Assembly (NCBI RefSeq): GCF_004402495.1
Contig: NZ_SOFH01000029.1
Span: forward strand, 1 to 64,000
Origin: Cryobacterium sp. HLT2-28
GTDB lineage: Bacteria > Actinomycetota > Actinomycetes > Actinomycetales > Microbacteriaceae
Length of the DNA stretch: 64,000 nt
Direction of reading: 5' to 3'
Every line of letters begins with the position of its first letter. The stretch's first letter is position 1. The notes below the pieces were generated by a model. It searched no databases and was not told where the DNA came from. It worked only from the letters and a program-made list of their open reading frames with translations. Positions 18,890 to 27,640 of the stretch are shown one piece after another. Made by a program: the position numbers and the translations under genes.

Positions 18890-19906
18890 ATGGGCATTGA
18901 AACGCAGTTCCGCGCAATCGTCGTCGACCGCACCGAAGACGCGGAGGGCAGGAAGACCCAGAGCTCGGCGCTCCGCCTGGTCGATGACGGTTTCCTGATG
19001 CCCGGGGACGTGACCGTTGTCGTCGAGTACTCCGGCATCAACTTCAAGGACGGCCTCGCCCTGATGGGTCGCCCCGGCGTCGTGCGGGTCTGGCCGCTGA
19101 TCGCCGGGATCGACCTGGTCGGCACCGTCGAGTCGAGCACCGACCCGCGCTGGAGCACCGGGGATCGCGTCATCCTGAACGGCGCCGGCCTCGGCGAAAC
19201 CCACCACGGCGGACTCGCCGAGCGGGCCCGGGTGAGCGGCGCCTCCCTGGTGCGGCTCCCTGCCGGCATCAGCGCGAAGCGCGCGGCCGCGATCGGGACC
19301 GCCGGGTTCACGGCCATGCTCTCCGTGCTGGCACTCGAGCAGGGTGGTATCACGCCCGACTCGGGAGACGTCCTCGTCACCGGCGCTGCCGGCGGAGTCG
19401 GCTCGATCGCGATCGCCCTGCTCGCGGTGCGCGGCTACCGGGTGCACGCCTCAACCGGCCGGGCCGACGAGCTCGGCGGCTACCTGAGGGGTCTCGGCGC
19501 TGCGGACCTGGTCGACCGGCGCACCCTGAGCGACGCCGGCAAGCCCCTGCAGGCCCAGCGCTGGGCCGCGGCCATCGACTCTGTCGGAAGTTCCACCCTC
19601 GCCAACGTCCTCGCCCAGATGAATTACGGCGGAGTGGTCGCAGCCTGCGGTCTCGCCCAGGGCCCAGACCTGCCGACCACGGTCATGCCGTTCATCCTGC
19701 GCGCGGTCAGCCTGATCGGCATCAACTCGGTCGAGGCTCCGCTCTCCCTTCGTGAGAAGGCATGGGGCCGGCTCGCGGCCGACCTCGACCTCGGCCTGCT
19801 CGACGACCTGACCGAGGAGATCGGCCTCGACGACGCGTTCGGGGCGGCCGAGCGCATCCTCGCCGGCACGATCCACGGGCGCACCGTGGTCGACGTCCGG
19901 GCATAG
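18890..19906 (+). CDS. Acrylyl-CoA reductase-like MDR oxidoreductase (AcuI/YhdH family)
   Basis: 338 residues of the zinc-free medium-chain reductase type: YSGINFKDGLAL at the N-terminus, LNGAGLGETHHGGLAE, and the NADPH-binding LVTGAAGGVGSIA. This set of motifs is characteristic of AcuI/YhdH, which reduces acrylyl-CoA to propionyl-CoA and limits acrylate toxicity. No acrylate or DMSP genes are adjacent, so the physiological role is unconfirmed. Confidence 0.85.
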   Translation: MGIETQFRAIVVDRTEDAEGRKTQSSALRLVDDGFLMPGDVTVVVEYSGINFKDGLALMGRPGVVRVWPLIAGIDLVGTVESSTDPRWSTGDRVILNGAGLGETHHGGLAERARVSGASLVRLPAGISAKRAAAIGTAGFTAMLSVLALEQGGITPDSGDVLVTGAAGGVGSIAIALLAVRGYRVHASTGRADELGGYLRGLGAADLVDRRTLSDAGKPLQAQRWAAAIDSVGSSTLANVLAQMNYGGVVAACGLAQGPDLPTTVMPFILRAVSLIGINSVEAPLSLREKAWGRLAADLDLGLLDDLTEEIGLDDAFGAAERILAGTIHGRTVVDVRA

Positions 19907-19909
19907 GCT
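19904..19909 (+). promoter_or_regulatory. TAGGCT -10 element, leaderless start
   Basis: TAGGCT overlaps the TAG stop of the upstream gene and lies six bases before ATG 19916. Confidence 0.45.
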
Positions 19910-19915
19910 GCCGGC

Positions 19916-20296
19916 ATGAGCATTGTCGCGGCCGTCTTCGTCGCCCTCGCGGCGTTGCTGCACGGCTACATCTTCCTGATGGAAAGCATCTGGTGGACCC
20001 GCCCGGCGACCTGGAAACGGTTCGGCGTGGCCAGCCAGGCCGATGCGGACGCGACCCGGCCGATGGCCTACAACCAGGGTTTCTACAATCTGTTCCTCGC
20101 CGTCGGCGCCGTCATCGGGCTCCTGCTCTTCTTCAGTGGCCAGTCGCCGGCCGGCACCGCACTCGTGCTGTTCAGCACCGGCTCGATGGTGCTCGCCGCG
20201 ACCGTGCTGACAACAACGGGACCCGGCTACCGGCGGGCGGCCCTGACCCAGGGCACCCTGCCGCTGATCGGTTTCGTCCTCTTCCTGGTCAGCTGA
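19916..20296 (+). CDS. DUF1304 membrane protein
   Basis: 126 residues with four hydrophobic spans. The N-terminal AALLHGYIFLMESIWWTRP and the AYNQGFYNLFLAVGA segments are the conserved core of DUF1304. Function is unknown in the family. It follows the AcuI-like gene by nine bases but has its own -10-like hexamer. Confidence 0.87.
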   Translation: MSIVAAVFVALAALLHGYIFLMESIWWTRPATWKRFGVASQADADATRPMAYNQGFYNLFLAVGAVIGLLLFFSGQSPAGTALVLFSTGSMVLAATVLTTTGPGYRRAALTQGTLPLIGFVLFLVS

Positions 20297-20309
20297 CGCG
20301 CCGCCGAGC

Positions 20310-20654
20310 TCAGAGCTTGAGCGAGGCGATCAGGTCGGGTGCGTGGTTGGTGGTCAGGATGACCCGCGCGAAGTCCTCTTCGACGAGGTCGATGACGACG
20401 GCCTGGCGCTTGCGCTTGATGGCGAGGAAGTCCTTGCCGCCGTGGAACTTCCACGTGCCGACCGCGAGCACCAACGGCAGCTCGAGGCCCGGCGCCTTGA
20501 TCCCCCGGATCCAGATCCACGGGTCGTCGGTGATGGTCACCGTACGGATGTTCTCCCGCTGCACGACGAGGTCATCTCGCCGGAGCGAGAGGGTCTTCTC
20601 TGCCTTCGTGAGGTGGATCTCAAGCCGGTCGGGGTGAACGCGCAGGGAGGCCAT
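20310..20654 (-). CDS. Small conserved protein of unknown function (PH-like?)
   Basis: 114 residues, soluble, dominated by beta-strand-like stretches (LRVHPDRLEIHLTKAEKTLSL, RTVTITDDPWIWIRGIKAPG) and a final helix. This pattern resembles small actinobacterial PH-domain-like proteins that carry the conserved IRGIKAPG segment. No catalytic motif is visible. It is preceded by a CAGACT variant of the leaderless hexamer, six bases before the ATG. Confidence 0.7.
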   Translation of the reverse strand: MASLRVHPDRLEIHLTKAEKTLSLRRDDLVVQRENIRTVTITDDPWIWIRGIKAPGLELPLVLAVGTWKFHGGKDFLAIKRKRQAVVIDLVEEDFARVILTTNHAPDLIASLKL

Positions 20655-20732
20655 GCTCCTAGTCTGCCTGTTCCGGGCGGAAATCGGTTTGTCGGTTCCT
20701 CACAAAGGAATAACGTCCCCGCGGTCGGATGC

Positions 20733-22058
20733 TCACACCACCGCCGTGGCGGCGGCCGCCGCCTTCGCTGCAGCGGGCAGCGCGTCGACGATCCACTCGA
20801 TCGCGGCCTCGTCGTGGGCGGCCGACACGAACCACGCCTCGAACACCGACGGCGGCAGGGAAACACCCTGGTCGAGCATGGAATGGAAGAACGGCCCGTA
20901 CCGGAAGGCCTCCTGCCGCTGCACCTGGGCGTAGTCGCGCGGCGCCGAGGCCGCTGCCTCCTCGCCGAACACGAAGCTGAACAGGCTGCCGGCGCGTTGC
21001 ACGCTGTGCGCGACGCCTTCGGCACTGAGCGCGGCCGACACCGCACCGGAGAGGCGCACGGCGGTGGCGTCGAGCCCGGCGTAGACGTCCGCGTCGAGCG
21101 CCTGCAGCGTGGCGATTCCCGCGGCCACCGCCACCGGGTTCCCCGACAGGGTGCCGGCCTGGTAGACCGGGCCGTTCGGGGCGAGGTGGTCCATCACGTC
21201 GGCCCGGCCGCCGAGCGCCGCCACCGGCAGTCCGCCGCCGATGACCTTGCCGAAGGTGAACAGGTCGGGGCTGTACATGGGCCGGTCGCCCGCGTTCTCC
21301 AGTCCCCAGAAGCCGGCCGGGCCGACCCGGAAGCCGGTCAGCACCTCGTCGATGATGAGCAGCGCGCCGTGCTCGTGCGCGAGGTCGGCGAGGGCGGCGT
21401 TGAAGCCGGGATCCGGGGCCACGACGCCCATGTTCGCGGCGGCGGCCTCCGTGATCACGGCGGCGATCCGGCCCGGATGGGCCTCGAAGGCCAGCCGGAC
21501 GGCGGCAAGGTCGTTGTACGGCAGCACGAGGGTCTGCGCGGCCGTCGCGGCCGTCACGCCGGCCGAGCCGGGCAGGGCCAGCGTGGCCAGGCCGGAGCCG
21601 GCCTGGGCGAGCAGCCCGTCGGAGTGGCCGTGGTAGTGCCCGGCGAACTTGATCAGGAGGTCACGCCCGGTGAAGCCGCGGGCCAGGCGAATGGCCGTCA
21701 TGGTGGCCTCCGTGCCGGTCGAGACCAGGCGCAGCTTCTCGACCGCACCCACCCGGGCCTCGATCAGTTCGGCCAGCACCGTCTCACCGGGGGTCGAGGC
21801 GCCGAAGGACAGCCCGAGCGCGGCGGCATCCTGCACCGCCTGCACCACGCCGGGGTGGGCGTGGCCGAGGATGGCCGGACCCCAGGAGCTGACCAGGTCG
21901 ACGTAGTCGCGCCCGTCGGAGTCGGTGACGTAGGCGCCCTTGGCCTTGACCAGGAACAGGGGGGTGCCGCCGACCGAGCGGAAGGCGCGCACCGGAGAGT
22001 TGACCCCGCCGGGGATGGCGCGCTGGGCGCGCGCGAACAGGTCGTCGTTGTGGGTCAT
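20733..22058 (-). CDS. hemL: Glutamate-1-semialdehyde 2,1-aminomutase
   Basis: 441 residues. It converts glutamate-1-semialdehyde to 5-aminolevulinate in the C5 pathway. The class III aminotransferase fold is recognised by [33 protein letters not shown] and PLP-binding Lys271 in [11 protein letters not shown]. Its start overlaps the hemB stop by one base (TGATG), placing it last in the leftward haem operon. Substrate comes from HemA, encoded divergently at 30967. Confidence 0.96.
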   Translation of the reverse strand: MTHNDDLFARAQRAIPGGVNSPVRAFRSVGGTPLFLVKAKGAYVTDSDGRDYVDLVSSWGPAILGHAHPGVVQAVQDAAALGLSFGASTPGETVLAELIEARVGAVEKLRLVSTGTEATMTAIRLARGFTGRDLLIKFAGHYHGHSDGLLAQAGSGLATLALPGSAGVTAATAAQTLVLPYNDLAAVRLAFEAHPGRIAAVITEAAAANMGVVAPDPGFNAALADLAHEHGALLIIDEVLTGFRVGPAGFWGLENAGDRPMYSPDLFTFGKVIGGGLPVAALGGRADVMDHLAPNGPVYQAGTLSGNPVAVAAGIATLQALDADVYAGLDATAVRLSGAVSAALSAEGVAHSVQRAGSLFSFVFGEEAAASAPRDYAQVQRQEAFRYGPFFHSMLDQGVSLPPSVFEAWFVSAAHDEAAIEWIVDALPAAAKAAAAATAVV

Positions 22059-23047
22059 CAGCGGGTGGGCCTCTCGGTGAGCCAGTCGGCCAGTTCGACG
22101 GCCCAGTAGGTGAGCACGGCATCCGCCCCGGCACGACGGATGCTGAGGACGGACTCCTCGATCGCGCGGCGACGGTCGATCCAGCCGTGGGCGGCGGCGG
22201 CCTCGATCATCGCGTATTCGCCGGAAACCTGATATGCCCAGACGGGAATGTCGCTGACGGCGGAGACGTCGGCCAGCACGTCGAGGTAGCTGCCGGCCGG
22301 CTTGACCATGACGATGTCGGCGCCCTCGCTGATGTCGAGCAGGGCTTCGCGCACGCCCTCCCGGCGGTTGGCCGGGTCGAGCTGGTAGCTGCGGCGGTCA
22401 CCGACGAGGGTGGACTCCACGGCGTCGCGGAAGGGACCGTAGAAGGCGGAGGCGTACTTGGCCGAATAGGCGAGCACGGCCGTGTCCACGTAGCCGGACT
22501 GGTCGAGCGCCTCGCGCACCGCCGCCACCTGGCCGTCCATCATGCCGCTGAGGCCCAGCAGCTGCGAACCGGAGGCGGCCTGTACGAGCGCCATCTCGCG
22601 GTAGCGCTCGAGAGTAGTGTCATTGTCGACGGTGCCGTCCGCGGAGAGCACGCCGCAGTGCCCGTGGTCGGTGAACTCGTCCAGGCAGAGGTCGGTCTGC
22701 ACGACGAGGGCGTCGCCGACCTCGGTGACAAGCGCCCGGGTGGCCACGTTGAGGATGCCGTCAGGGTCGGTCGCACCCGTGCCGACGGCATCGCGCACAT
22801 CGGGCACGCCGAAGAGCATGATCCCGCCGATGCCGGCCTCCGCCGCCCGGGCGACGGCGCGCCGGGCACTGTCGACGGTGTGCTGCACGACCCCCGGCAT
22901 CGACTGGATCGGCACGGCTGCGCCGGTGCCTTCCCGCACGAACATCGGCAGGACGAGCTCGGAGGGGTGCAGTCGGGTTTCGCTGGCCAGGCGACGGAGC
23001 GCGGGTGTGGTGCGCAACCGTCGCGGGCGGATGACGGGGTTTATCAC
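22058..23047 (-). CDS. hemB: Porphobilinogen synthase (delta-aminolevulinate dehydratase)
   Basis: 329 residues; condenses two 5-aminolevulinates to porphobilinogen. Schiff-base lysines are Lys197 ([13 protein letters not shown]) and Lys249 ([10 protein letters not shown]). The metal-site loop reads Cys121-x-Asp123...Cys131, one Asp in place of a Cys of the classic three-Cys zinc site. GTG 23047 has TAGGGT exactly six bases upstream, so this gene may also be transcribed separately from hemD; a repeat fills the gap between them. Confidence 0.96.
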   Translation of the reverse strand: MINPVIRPRRLRTTPALRRLASETRLHPSELVLPMFVREGTGAAVPIQSMPGVVQHTVDSARRAVARAAEAGIGGIMLFGVPDVRDAVGTGATDPDGILNVATRALVTEVGDALVVQTDLCLDEFTDHGHCGVLSADGTVDNDTTLERYREMALVQAASGSQLLGLSGMMDGQVAAVREALDQSGYVDTAVLAYSAKYASAFYGPFRDAVESTLVGDRRSYQLDPANRREGVREALLDISEGADIVMVKPAGSYLDVLADVSAVSDIPVWAYQVSGEYAMIEAAAAHGWIDRRRAIEESVLSIRRAGADAVLTYWAVELADWLTERPTR

Positions 23048-23053
23048 TCCTCA

Positions 23054-23059
23054 ACCCTA
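23054..23059 (-). promoter_or_regulatory. TAGGGT -10 element before hemB
   Basis: On the minus strand TAGGGT is six bases before GTG 23047, suggesting an internal leaderless promoter for hemB-hemL. Confidence 0.45.
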
Positions 23060-23074
23060 CGTCGCCCGGCGGAG

Positions 23075-23144
23075 CCTCCGCGAACTGTGAGGTGTGCACC
23101 CTTCCGGGGGCCCGGAACCGAGCGTAAGTCTCAGTTCGCCGAGG
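23075..23144. repeat. 70-bp inverted repeat element, copy A (imperfect)
   Basis: The arms at 23075-23087 and 23132-23144 pair with one mismatch. The right arm matches 17 of 19 bases of the perfect arm of the element at 43581-43649, and the loops share GCACCC near their start. It fills most of the hemB-hemD gap and would fold into a long hairpin. Confidence 0.65.
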
Positions 23145-23156
23145 CAGGTGACCGGC

Positions 23157-23948
23157 TCAGCGGGAGAGTGCGACCTGGACCAGGGCCTCGATCAGGGATT
23201 CGGCGCTCGGCGCGTCGGCCACCACGTCGACCCGCAGTCCGATCGCCGCGGCATCCTTCGCCGTGCGCGGGCCGATGCAGGCGACGACGGTGGTTTCAGG
23301 AACCGGTCCGAGCTGGTCCTGCACCTGTTGGGCGACGCTCCCCGAGGTGACGAGCAGCGCCTGCACCCGGCCGGCCGCGACGTCGGCCACGACCCGCTCA
23401 TCGACCGGCACGCCGATGGTGCGGTAGGCGACGACCGATTCGACCTCGTGGCCGATCCGGCGCAGCCCCTCGGTGAGCAGCGGCTTGGCGATCTCCGACC
23501 GGAGGGTGAGGATGCGCAGCGGCACCACTCCCTGGGTAGCCGCCTCCCACTCGGACAGGAGGCCGCGGGCCGAATTGTCTTCGGAGGGGACGATGTCGAC
23601 GCGATACCCGGCCGCGATCAGGGCAGCGGCGGTGGTTTCGCCGACGGCAGCGATCCGGGTTCCGGGGGCGACGACAGCACGGTGCGAGGACAGCACGTCG
23701 ACGGTGGTGGCGCTGGTGACGGTCATCCAGTCGAAATCGCCGGCGGCGAGCCTGGCCAGCGCCTCTTCGAGCGCGGGTGCGTCGTCGGTCGCGGCGAAGT
23801 TGATCATCGGCGCGACGATCGGCTGCGCCCCCTTGGCGCGCAGATCGGCCGCGACGTGGTCGCCCCACGGGCCGCCGCGGGGCACCAGGATGCGCCAGCC
23901 GGTCAACGGCTTGGTCAGGTTCGGTTTGGTCTTGTAACGCCAGGTCAT
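23157..23948 (-). CDS. hemD: Uroporphyrinogen-III synthase
   Basis: 263 residues, two-domain HemD fold. GWRILVPRGGPWGDHVAADLRAKG opens the protein, and VTSATTVDVL and ACIGPRTAKDAAAIGL are conserved cleft segments. It cyclises hydroxymethylbilane with D-ring inversion. The start overlaps the hemC stop by one base. HemD sequences are poorly conserved, so position between hemC and hemB adds weight. Confidence 0.9.
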   Translation of the reverse strand: MTWRYKTKPNLTKPLTGWRILVPRGGPWGDHVAADLRAKGAQPIVAPMINFAATDDAPALEEALARLAAGDFDWMTVTSATTVDVLSSHRAVVAPGTRIAAVGETTAAALIAAGYRVDIVPSEDNSARGLLSEWEAATQGVVPLRILTLRSEIAKPLLTEGLRRIGHEVESVVAYRTIGVPVDERVVADVAAGRVQALLVTSGSVAQQVQDQLGPVPETTVVACIGPRTAKDAAAIGLRVDVVADAPSAESLIEALVQVALSR

Positions 23949-24904
23949 TACGAAGTCACCTTCATCGGGGCGAAGTCGGCAGCACCGCCGGAGAGCAGGT
24001 CTCGGGCCACACGTTCTGAGACGTCCTGGGCGGCGTCGACCAGGTGTGCAATGGAAAAGGATTCAGGCGTCGCGGCATGCGAGCTCACGACGCTTTGGGC
24101 ACCATCTGGACTGTACACCGTCGCGGTGAGGAAGAGGAGACCGTCGTCGATGGCGGCCATAGCGCCGATCGGCGCGGCGCACCCTGCCTCGAGGTGCGCG
24201 AGCACAAGCCGTTCCGCCGTCGTCGTGGCCTGGGTCGTCGCGTGGTTGATAGCGTCCAGCGCCCGGACCAGCGTGCGGTCCAGCCTGCCGGAGCGCACCT
24301 CGACCGCCAGGGCGCCCTGGCCCGGCGCGGTCGGCCAGGCGGACAGCTCGAGGAACTCCGGCTCGAAGGTGGTCAACAGTCCGAGCCGGCCGAGACCCGC
24401 GGCCGCGAGCACGACGGCATCGAGGTCGCCGGGGGCCACGCGACCCAGCCTGGTGTCGACGTTCCCGCGGAGGTCGACGACCTCGAGGTCGGGGCGCACC
24501 TGGCGCAGCTGCGCCACCCGGCGCGGCGACCCGGTGCCGACCCGCGCGCCCTGGGGCAGGGTGGAGAGAGTGAAGCCGTCACGGGCGCAGAGCACGTCGC
24601 GGGCATCCGCTCGCTTGGGCGTGGCCCCGATGGCCAGACCCTCGTACGCTGCGGTGGGCAGGTCCTTGAAGGAGTGCACGACGAGGTCGCACTCACCGGC
24701 GAGGAGGGATTCGCGGAGGGCGCTGGCGAACACCCCGGTTCCGCCGAGGCTGGACAACGGCTCGGTGGACGTGTCCCCGTGGGTGGTGACCTGGACGATC
24801 TCGACCTCGGCGCCCGCGGCGGCGGCGATCCGGTTGGCGATCTGCGTCGTCTGGGCGAGGGCGAGGGCGCTCCCGCGGGTGCCGACGCGAATGGCAGCAC
24901 TCAC
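23948..24904 (-). CDS. hemC: Hydroxymethylbilane synthase (porphobilinogen deaminase)
   Basis: 318 residues; polymerises four porphobilinogens. Family motifs are RVGTRGSALALAQT, HSFKDLPT and GTGSPRR; the dipyrromethane cofactor attaches to Cys242 in EAGCAAPIG. GTG 24904 overlaps the ferrochelatase stop by four bases (GTGA), and a longer reading upstream would run through hemH. Confidence 0.96.
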   Translation of the reverse strand: MSAAIRVGTRGSALALAQTTQIANRIAAAAGAEVEIVQVTTHGDTSTEPLSSLGGTGVFASALRESLLAGECDLVVHSFKDLPTAAYEGLAIGATPKRADARDVLCARDGFTLSTLPQGARVGTGSPRRVAQLRQVRPDLEVVDLRGNVDTRLGRVAPGDLDAVVLAAAGLGRLGLLTTFEPEFLELSAWPTAPGQGALAVEVRSGRLDRTLVRALDAINHATTQATTTAERLVLAHLEAGCAAPIGAMAAIDDGLLFLTATVYSPDGAQSVVSSHAATPESFSIAHLVDAAQDVSERVARDLLSGGAADFAPMKVTS

Positions 24905-26013
24905 GGTGCCATCCCCGCGACGGCAGGCTTGAATCCGAGGCGAACGTTCTCGCAGCAGCCGGGCCGGCACACGTCGTACCAGGGGCCGAGGTCCGTCATC
25001 GCGGGGCGTTCTTCGACGGGCACGTCGGTCAGGCGCTCGAGGACGAGGTCGACGAGTCCACTGACGTAGGCCGGGTCGACGCCGGGGGTGGGCACGCGCA
25101 CCGAGAACAGGCCGTGTTCCCTGGCGGTTTCCGTTGCCTCGTTGTCGAGGTCCCACATGACCTCCATGTGGTCGCTCACGAAGCCGAGCGGCACGATCAC
25201 GACGGCACGGATGCCCCGGGCCGGCAGCAGCGCGATGGCGTCGTTGATGTCGGGCTCGAGCCACGGCATGCTCGGCGGTCCGCTGCGCGACTGGAAGACC
25301 AGCTGCCACGGGCTCTGGATCGGCTCCGCGACGGAGTCGCCGTCGATGACGACCTGCGCGACGGCCAGGTGCTGGGCCTTGTAGGCGCCACCCTCACCGA
25401 ATCCGAGGGCCGCCGGGCCGCTCTTGGCGGCATCCGTCATGGGGATGGAGTGGGTGGAGAACAGGATCTCCACCTCGGTGGCCAGGTCGATGCCGGGGAT
25501 GGAGGCGGCGACCTCCTCCAGGCCCTTCCGAACGCCGGTGATGAACGGCATCACGAAACCGGGGTGGTCGAAGAACTGGCGCACCTTGTCGATCTGCACG
25601 ATGCCCTCGAGGCCGTTCACGGACAGCGCCTCGGCGAAGTCCTCGCGGTACTGGCGGCAGCCGGAGTAGGAGCTGTACGCGCTGGTGGCGATGGCGAGCA
25701 GCCGGTCCTGGCCGTTGGAGTGCGCCTCGGCGACGACGTCGCGCAGGTACGGTCCCCAGTTCCGGTTGCCCCAGAGCACGGGCAGGTCGATTCCGCGGCC
25801 GGCCAGCTCGACCTCGAGGGCCGCCTTGAGCACGCGGTTCTGGTTGTTGATCGGGCTGATCCCGCCGAAGTGACGGTAGTGATGGGCCACCTCTTCGAGG
25901 CGCTCCTCCGGGATGCCGCGGCCGCGCGTGACGTTGCGCAGGAACGGGATCACGTCGTCCTGGCCCTCCGGCCCGCCGAATCCGGCGAGCAGGACGGCGT
26001 CGTAGCGCGCCAC
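24901..26013 (-). CDS. hemH: Ferrochelatase, coproporphyrin type
   Basis: 370 residues. It inserts iron into coproporphyrin III in organisms with HemQ. LLAGFGGPEG, RHFGGISPINNQN and FSTHSIP mark the family. Cys119 (YSGCRQYRED) plus Cys349, Cys353 and Cys354 near the C-terminus fit the [2Fe-2S] ligands described for actinobacterial ferrochelatases. GTG 26013 overlaps the hemQ stop by one base. Confidence 0.95.
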   Translation of the reverse strand: MARYDAVLLAGFGGPEGQDDVIPFLRNVTRGRGIPEERLEEVAHHYRHFGGISPINNQNRVLKAALEVELAGRGIDLPVLWGNRNWGPYLRDVVAEAHSNGQDRLLAIATSAYSSYSGCRQYREDFAEALSVNGLEGIVQIDKVRQFFDHPGFVMPFITGVRKGLEEVAASIPGIDLATEVEILFSTHSIPMTDAAKSGPAALGFGEGGAYKAQHLAVAQVVIDGDSVAEPIQSPWQLVFQSRSGPPSMPWLEPDINDAIALLPARGIRAVVIVPLGFVSDHMEVMWDLDNEATETAREHGLFSVRVPTPGVDPAYVSGLVDLVLERLTDVPVEERPAMTDLGPWYDVCRPGCCENVRLGFKPAVAGMAP

Positions 26014-26777
26014 TACTGCAGCACCTCGACGAGTTCGGCGGTGCCGATGCGGCGCCCGGTGTAGAACGGGATCTCCTCGCGGACGTGCCGGCGGGCTTCG
26101 GTCTCGCGCAGGCCCCGCATGAGGTCGACGAGTTCGGTGAGTTCGTCGCTTTCGATCGGCAGGAGCCATTCGTAGTCGCCGAGGGCGAACGCGGAGACCG
26201 TGTTGGCGATCGCGCCGCGGTAGGCGGCACCCTTGCGGCCGTGGTCGGCGAGCATGGCGCTCCGCTCGGCCTCGGGGAGCAGGTACCACTCGTAGCTGCG
26301 CACGAACGGGTAGACCGTCAGCCAGCCCTTCGGTTCGACTCCGCGGAGGAACCCGGGCACGTGGCTCTTGTTGAACTCGGCGTCCCGGTGCACGCCCATC
26401 GCGTTCCAGGTGGGGAGCAGGCTCTTGAGCAGGCGGCTGCGGCGCAGCTCCCGGTTGGCCCACTGCAGGGACTCGGCCTCGGGCGCGTGGGTCCAGATCA
26501 TCACGTCGGCGTCGGCGCGCAGCCCGGAGACATCGTAGAAGCCGCGCACGGTCACACCCTCCGCCTCGACGAGCTCAACCACGTCATCGAGCTCAAGCAC
26601 GGCGTGCGGCACGTCGCGGCCGTCGAGGTCATCCGGGTTGCTCGGGTCCTTGCGCAGGACCGTGAACAGCGTGAACCCCTGGGGGGATGCCGCAGAGGCG
26701 TCGGCCGCTGACGGGGTCTCGGCGGGACTGGTCGGGTGGAGTGGGTTTACTGCCTCTCCGGCAGCCGGGTGAGTCAT
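26013..26777 (-). CDS. hemQ: Coproheme decarboxylase (HemQ, chlorite-dismutase family)
   Basis: 254 residues; oxidatively decarboxylates coproheme to haem b, the last step of the coproporphyrin-dependent pathway. The first 33 residues are a disordered Ala/Pro extension. The core begins at GFTLFTVLRKD and includes NKSHVPGF (candidate distal His), YPFVRSYEWYLL (candidate reactive Tyr) and LADHGRKG (proximal His region). Its presence shows that HemH and HemY here act on coproporphyrin intermediates rather than protoporphyrin. Confidence 0.95.
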   Translation of the reverse strand: MTHPAAGEAVNPLHPTSPAETPSAADASAASPQGFTLFTVLRKDPSNPDDLDGRDVPHAVLELDDVVELVEAEGVTVRGFYDVSGLRADADVMIWTHAPEAESLQWANRELRRSRLLKSLLPTWNAMGVHRDAEFNKSHVPGFLRGVEPKGWLTVYPFVRSYEWYLLPEAERSAMLADHGRKGAAYRGAIANTVSAFALGDYEWLLPIESDELTELVDLMRGLRETEARRHVREEIPFYTGRRIGTAELVEVLQ

Positions 26778-26860
26778 GAGTACTAGTCTCTACTTCTTTG
26801 CGACCAGAGCCAAAAGACGCGCCCGGTGCCCGCGGGTGCGCCGGTGTTCCCGGCGGTGGT

Positions 26861-27181
26861 TCAGCGGTCCTGCACGGCCTTGACGCCGAGCCAGACCGCC
26901 GCGCCGGCGACGACGGCAGCGGCGACGGCGATCCCGGCCAGGGCGGCCGGGTTGTCCTCGCCGAGGCGGTACAGCCGGAGCTTGAGCAGCCGCACCCGGT
27001 AGCGGAGCTGCTTGGGCAGGTTGAGCTTGTACTCGATCGCATCGAGCGTGCGCGCGAGTTCCGCCCTGGCCGTCATCGCGTCGGCGCGCAGTTCGGCCTT
27101 CGAACGATGAACGGCGGCGTCGCCGGTGACGGCGACCGTCTTCGCCTGGCTTCCGGTCCTGGTCTTGTCGTCAGTGCTCAT
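26861..27181 (-). CDS. DUF3618 family membrane-anchored protein
   Basis: 106 residues. The conserved RAELARTLDAIEYKLN segment of DUF3618 lies in a helical soluble part, followed by one C-terminal transmembrane span (LAGIAVAAAVVAGAAVWLG). ATG 27181 overlaps the stop of the upstream holin-like gene by 11 bases. Role unknown; the family is usually next to holin-X genes, as here, and may associate with the envelope. Confidence 0.82.
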   Translation of the reverse strand: MSTDDKTRTGSQAKTVAVTGDAAVHRSKAELRADAMTARAELARTLDAIEYKLNLPKQLRYRVRLLKLRLYRLGEDNPAALAGIAVAAAVVAGAAVWLGVKAVQDR

Positions 27182-27602
27182 ACTCGCCAACTCCCTTGAA
27201 CGCGTCAACGTCGTGCCGGATGCTTGCCGCGATTCCCTCTGGATCGGGGGCCGTGGCGGCCTTCACCCGGTTCACCCCGACGAGGACCAGGAGCGCCGCG
27301 ATCAGCAGCAGCGCCACCGCTACGATCAGCGTGGCGAGCCAGAGCGGCAGCACGAGCGCGAGGGCGATCACGGCGAGCGCGATCAGCACGATCACGGCGA
27401 GGAAGGCGAAGACGCCGGCCACGGCGAAGAGGCCGATGCCGAGTCCGATGTTCTTCGCCTTGCCGGCCACCTCGGCCTTGAAGGCGTCGAGTTCCGCCTT
27501 GACGAGGGCGATGATCTGGCCGGGCAGCTCGCCGAGCAGCACGACGAGCGATCGCTTCGTCCTGGGGTTGAAACCATTCGGGTTGAATCCGCTGTTGCTC
27601 AC
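27171..27602 (-). CDS. Holin-X type (phage_holin_3_6) membrane protein
   Basis: 143 residues. A short soluble start (KRSLVVLLGELPGQIIALVKAELDAFKAE) leads into two long hydrophobic spans, as in the actinobacterial putative holin-X family. GTG 27602 has AGGGG upstream. Despite the name there is no prophage nearby, and it belongs to a three-gene set (with DUF3618 and a YtxH-like protein) lodged inside the haem operon. Function unknown. Confidence 0.82.
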   Translation of the reverse strand: MSNSGFNPNGFNPRTKRSLVVLLGELPGQIIALVKAELDAFKAEVAGKAKNIGLGIGLFAVAGVFAFLAVIVLIALAVIALALVLPLWLATLIVAVALLLIAALLVLVGVNRVKAATAPDPEGIAASIRHDVDAFKGVGEYEH

Positions 27603-27640
27603 AGCTGCCCCTTCCTTCGCTTCCTTGGAGTGTGCGGCTG

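Noticed and set aside
27171..27602. Prophage remnant because of a holin-like protein
   Set aside because: The holin-X family is a chromosomal actinobacterial envelope family, and no other phage genes are present.
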